In this document: positions 5,654-5,660 of the stretch, one piece after another | Numbering within the stretch: the first letter of the stretch is position 1 | Layout: every line of letters begins with the position of its first letter | Assembly (NCBI GenBank): GCA_013812565.1 | Contig: JACCTF010000664.1 | Span: 1 to 5,660 of the forward strand | Direction of reading: 5' to 3' | Source of the DNA: Pyrinomonadaceae bacterium | GTDB taxonomy: Bacteria; Acidobacteriota; Blastocatellia; Pyrinomonadales; Pyrinomonadaceae | DNA length: 5,660 bases | Notes under the pieces: generated by a model | Seen by the model: the letters and a program-made list of their open reading frames with translations, nothing else | What the model was told of the DNA's origin: nothing | The model's database searches: none | Translations under genes and position numbers: made by a program

Positions 5654-5660
5654 ATTCGTG

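Noticed and set aside
1..5660. CRISPR array, rRNA, tRNA, or defence system
   Set aside because: No regularly spaced direct repeats, no conserved RNA gene signatures and no nuclease, helicase or toxin-like protein were seen.

Overview
The window looks like a piece of a chromosome of moderate G+C from an environmental bacterium, possibly a member of the Acidobacteriota such as Blastocatellia/Pyrinomonadaceae. That placement is inference from the style of the genes and from the heptamer-type 'gtccaag' repeat; nothing in the window fixes the taxon. All four convincing genes lie on the + strand.

Layout. Positions 1-525 hold only a doubtful open frame (21-377) and a dense imperfect palindrome built from 7-bp units (393-451). 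A short cytosolic PAPS-type sulfotransferase-fold gene follows (526-1110). Eight bases after its stop lies a 197-bp element (1119-1315) with perfect 13-bp terminal inverted repeats and a 7-bp flanking duplication, AGATTAA. This is a previously unlabelled MITE-like insertion. Next is an exported alpha/beta hydrolase (1388-2587), framed by inverted copies of a 'CGCAGAGACC' repeat. The upstream copy lies next to its ribosome binding site, and the downstream copy is translated as part of its C-terminus. After a short gap with a consensus TATAAT come an exported sialidase-like beta-propeller protein (2653-3930) and an FGGY-family pentulose kinase with the TCSLV signature of D-ribulokinases (3953 or 3977 to 5653). 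These two are 22-46 bp apart, separated by a 19-bp imperfect tandem duplication that covers the first gene's stop codon.

How the genes work together. The last two genes look like a small operon: a secreted or periplasmic glycan-binding or glycan-cleaving propeller followed by a cytosolic kinase for a ketopentose. There is no sialic-acid catabolic gene here, so 'sialidase' describes the fold and not an established activity. The hydrolase may contribute to degradation outside the cytoplasm, but nothing links it to the operon beyond orientation and proximity. The sulfotransferase-like gene looks unrelated. The most interesting feature of the window is its small repeats, which crowd the gene boundaries and in two places enter or overlap coding ends.
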